DNA from: Enterocloster lavalensis
GTDB taxonomy: Bacteria > Bacillota > Clostridia > Lachnospirales > Lachnospiraceae
Assembly: GCF_902364025.1 (NCBI RefSeq)
Contig: NZ_CABJCG010000003.1
Coordinates: 1-64,000, forward strand
DNA: 64,000 bases
Reading direction: 5' to 3'
Shown here: piece by piece, positions 61,553-64,000 of the stretch
How the letters are laid out: each line of letters starts with the position of its first letter
How positions within the stretch are numbered: the first letter of the stretch is position 1
Program-made: the position numbers and the translations under genes
Notes under the pieces: generated by a model
Databases searched by the model: none
What the model was told of the DNA's origin: nothing
The model's input: the letters and a program-made list of their open reading frames with translations, nothing else

Positions 61553-63259
61553 TTATCGTACTTCGCCCGTCCCCTGCCCGTCGGCGCGGTAAATACATGT
61601 TCCCTCTTTGATTGTGGCCAGGACCCGTATTTTCCGAAGGTCTATGGGATCGGCCTCCAGCGGATTCTGCTCCAGAATCACAAAATCAGCCAGCTTTCCC
61701 GGGGCGATGCTGCCCTTTTTGTCCTCCTCAAAATATTGGTACGCCCCGTTGATGGTCACTGCTTTCAGGGCATCCGCCACACTGATGCGCTCTTCGGTTC
61801 CCAAAATGACCCCGTTTCGCGTCATACGGTTGACCGCGCACCAGACCGTCTCCATCATGTCCGGGCGGATCACCGGCGCGTCCTGGTGCAGGGTGAAGCG
61901 GATTCCATGTTCCAGGGCGGAATGGGCCGGGCTGATCCGCTCCGCCCGTTTTTGTCCCAGATTTTTCAGGTGAATATCGCCCCAGTGGTACACGTGGGCC
62001 AGGAAAAATGACGGGATGATGCCCAGGGCCTTCACCCGCTCCAGCTGGTCCAGGCCCAGGAGCTGGGCGTGGATCATCACCGGCCGGATATCTCCCGGGG
62101 TGTGATCCGGCAATTCCGCAAGGGCGGCGGCATACTCCCGCAGGTACTGTTCGCAGGCCGCGTCCCCGTTGCAGTGGGCCAGAAGCTGCATCTGATCCCG
62201 CTCCGCACGCAGGATATTGGACTTGACCGCGGCGTCGGTGAGGGTGGGGTAGCCGCAATCCGGGGACGGGGCGGTGGTTTCCCCTGCTTGGCCAGCATCC
62301 CCCTCTTCAACCGGCAGATACGGCTCCCGCAGCCATGCGGTCCGCCCCTGGGGCGATCCGTCCAGGAACATCTTATAGCCGCCGATCTTCATATGATCCT
62401 TGTATTTCCCGATATGATCCGCAAACTGGCGCTTCAGCTCATCCCCCGCCTCCATATCCAAGTAAGCCACCAGGTCCAGCTCCAGGATTCCGGAGTGCAG
62501 CAGAAGCTGGTACAGCGGCCCCAAAGGCGCGCTCATCATCCCCTCCTGCACCGTTGTGACGCCGTATGAGGCATAGAGTTTCTGTGCCTTCCGGTATGCC
62601 TCCAAAAATGCCTCCGGCGACGGCATGGGCGCTTTCTGGATATACTGTAGGAACGCATTCTCCTCCATATATCCGGTGGGTTCCCCGTCTTTCACCGCGA
62701 TCATCCCGCCCTGAGGCGGCTGGGTATGGCCGTCCACCCCCAGCGCTTCCAGCGCCCGGCTGTTAAACGCTCCCATGTGTCCGGACTGATGCGACACCAT
62801 CAGCAGATGTTCCGGCGCAGCCTGATCCAGAACCGTCCGGTCCGGGTGGCGTCCCTCCTTCAGCCGGTTGTGGTCGTAGCCCGAGGCTCTCACCCACTGC
62901 CCGGCCGGAATATTCTCCCGCTCAATAAATTCCCGGATCAGGCGGATCACATCCTCAAAACATTCCGCCTCCCCCAGATCCACCTGCATGGTGGCGTTGG
63001 CGCAAGCCGTAAAATGGCTGTGGGGATCGATAAATCCGGGCATCAGGGTATGTCCCTGCAAATCCACCAGGTATTTTTTCCCCTCTCCGGCCGCGGCTCT
63101 CACATCCTCAAACGTCCCCACCGCCCGAATCACTCCGTCCTCCGTCAGAACCGCCTGGGCACAAAACGGCTCCTCCATGGTAATCACAGTTCCATTGTAA
63201 AACAGCATCCGACTCATCCGCTCATCCGTCCTTTCCATCTGTACAGCCTGTGCGATCAT
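61553..63259 (-). CDS. YtcJ-like amidohydrolase (Amidohydro_3 family)
   Basis: About 568 residues. GFIDPHSHF supplies the first metal histidines; later marks are the lysine/aspartate-containing GGYKMFLDGSPQGRTAW, LLAHCNGD, MIHAQLL and TLHQDAPV near the end, followed by GSIAPGKLADFVIL, the closing beta-sandwich. No signal peptide. Members hydrolyse N-formyl or N-acyl compounds, but most have no known substrate. The ATG at 63259 is seven bases after AAAGGA; 63265 and the internal ATGs at 63217 and 63208 are alternatives. Transcribed alone. Confidence 0.88.
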   Translation of the reverse strand: MIAQAVQMERTDERMSRMLFYNGTVITMEEPFCAQAVLTEDGVIRAVGTFEDVRAAAGEGKKYLVDLQGHTLMPGFIDPHSHFTACANATMQVDLGEAECFEDVIRLIREFIERENIPAGQWVRASGYDHNRLKEGRHPDRTVLDQAAPEHLLMVSHQSGHMGAFNSRALEALGVDGHTQPPQGGMIAVKDGEPTGYMEENAFLQYIQKAPMPSPEAFLEAYRKAQKLYASYGVTTVQEGMMSAPLGPLYQLLLHSGILELDLVAYLDMEAGDELKRQFADHIGKYKDHMKIGGYKMFLDGSPQGRTAWLREPYLPVEEGDAGQAGETTAPSPDCGYPTLTDAAVKSNILRAERDQMQLLAHCNGDAACEQYLREYAAALAELPDHTPGDIRPVMIHAQLLGLDQLERVKALGIIPSFFLAHVYHWGDIHLKNLGQKRAERISPAHSALEHGIRFTLHQDAPVIRPDMMETVWCAVNRMTRNGVILGTEERISVADALKAVTINGAYQYFEEDKKGSIAPGKLADFVILEQNPLEADPIDLRKIRVLATIKEGTCIYRADGQGTGEVR

Positions 63260-63287
63260 TGACATTTCCTTTATTTCCGGGTATAGT
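63259..63287 (+). promoter_or_regulatory. sigma70 promoter of the PLD-like gene
   Basis: TTGACA (63259-63264), 17-bp spacer, TATAGT (63282-63287). The -35 overlaps the start codon region of the divergent amidohydrolase gene, so the two transcripts may interfere. Confidence 0.65.
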
Positions 63288-63350
63288 GTGTTATAAACTA
63301 AGGAAACGGTTCAATCCATTCTAAAAGTATATCCCAAGAAGGTGTATCCT

Positions 63351-64000
63351 ATGTTGCGCACATGGCTGAAAAAGCATTGGCTGCCGCTTCTGCTGCTGGC
63401 GGCGTTTCTCTATCTGGCAATCGGCGCTACCGCGCCCTTTTTCCATTATAAGACCATCCCTGATAAAACAAAAGAACAATTTTCCACCAAAGCGTTCTAC
63501 CAGGACGGCCCCGGCGTGGACCGCGCCATGATTCTGGAGACAAACGAGAGCGCCTGGGAGGAGCGGCTGCGCCTCATGAACCTGGCTCAGGAGCGGATCA
63601 TCCTGTCCACCTTTGATTTCCGGGACGGCGAAAGTCCCAGGGACCTGCTCTCAATCATGCTGCACAAGGCCGAGGAGGGCGTACAGGTCAAAATCCTGGT
63701 GGACGGATTTTCCGGCCTGGTGCGCATGGAGCGCAGCGAAGTCTTTTACGCTCTGTCCAGCCACCCAAATGTGGAAATCCGCCTCTACAACCCCATCAAC
63801 CTGGCCCAGCCCTGGAAAACCCAGGGCCGGATGCACGACAAATATGTGATTGTGGACGACTACGGCTACATCCTGGGCGGCCGCAACACCTTTGACTACT
63901 TCATCGGCAGCTACCCCACCAACAGCCGCAGCCACGACCGGGAAGCTCTGGTCTACAACACCGCCCACCAGACGGATCAAAGCGGCGCCAGTTCCTTAAA
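63351..64000 (+). CDS. Phospholipase D-like / cardiolipin synthase-like protein, truncated by the window edge
   Basis: An open frame of 216 codons running off the window. It starts MLRTWLKKHWLPLLLLAAFL, a basic N-terminus and one membrane helix, then a PLD fold. The first catalytic HKD motif is HDKYVIVDD (H-x-K-x4-D) with the following GGRN; the second HKD would lie beyond the end. The ATG follows AAGGTG. Relatives transfer or hydrolyse phosphatidyl groups at the membrane face. Too little is visible to choose between cardiolipin synthase and other PLD proteins. Confidence 0.85.
   Translation, partial: MLRTWLKKHWLPLLLLAAFLYLAIGATAPFFHYKTIPDKTKEQFSTKAFYQDGPGVDRAMILETNESAWEERLRLMNLAQERIILSTFDFRDGESPRDLLSIMLHKAEEGVQVKILVDGFSGLVRMERSEVFYALSSHPNVEIRLYNPINLAQPWKTQGRMHDKYVIVDDYGYILGGRNTFDYFIGSYPTNSRSHDREALVYNTAHQTDQSGASSL

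Overview
The window (about 55% GC by eye, strong AAGGAGG-type ribosome sites, sigma70 -35/-10 boxes, a HrcA/CIRCE operator, YesM/YesN and LytTR two-component systems, many carbohydrate ABC transporters) looks like the chromosome of an anaerobic gut or soil Clostridia, most likely Lachnospiraceae. That assignment is inference from gene families, not from a marker gene. No rRNA, tRNA, CRISPR array, insertion sequence or phage gene was seen. The stretch reads as a series of substrate-specific catabolic islands, each with its own transporter and regulator.

Layout. 1-813: a CIRCE-controlled Hsp20. 825-9717: an Amadori-compound (fructoselysine-type) island on the minus strand. FrlD-like kinase, HAD phosphatase and a GntR/UTRA regulator form one unit; a sugar ABC transporter, an amidohydrolase, an FrlC-like epimerase and an FrlB-like deglycase form the second. 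All three promoters carry TGTTATA-type operator half-sites. 9788-13642: a LytTR two-component system whose kinase is frameshifted, divergent from a sodium:solute symporter. 13645-24193: a LacI-controlled divergon. One arm encodes LacI, ABC transporter, Gfo/Idh/MocA oxidoreductase, ROK protein and GH1; the other encodes a double VOC protein, a TIM-barrel isomerase/epimerase and an SDR. Two near-identical palindromic operators sit on the two divergent promoters. 24345-31673: a PrpR-type sigma54 activator carrying a ten-copy 21-bp repeat in its linker, then tdh-kbl (threonine to glycine and acetyl-CoA), then an isocitrate-lyase-family gene and a MatC-like carrier behind a textbook -24/-12 promoter. 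31690-36892: an ABC exporter-like trio and its AgrC/LytTR-type two-component system.

36943-44884: a UgpABE-like ABC transporter with a glycerophosphodiesterase and a TauE-family protein, divergent from a YesM/YesN pair. 44902-52803: a membrane-anchored binding protein, histidine kinase and AraC-type regulator resembling staphylococcal HptASR, followed by a ferric-type (AfuABC-like) ABC transporter; together these suggest sensing and import of a phosphorylated or otherwise anionic small molecule. 52991-58633: a beta-glucoside PTS (domain order A-B-C), phospho-beta-glucosidase and M20 peptidase, divergent from an AraC/cupin regulator. 58753-61363: two zinc-ribbon proteins and a small ribbon-helix-helix protein. 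61553-64000: a YtcJ-like amidohydrolase and the start of a phospholipase D-like protein cut by the window edge.

Most notable: the co-operated divergon at 13.6-24.2 kb, the Amadori island with its extra amidohydrolase, the HptASR/Afu-like pairing, the sigma54 unit with its repeat-bearing activator, the frameshifted sensor kinase, and a GC-rich hairpin present in two near-identical copies, each between convergent genes.
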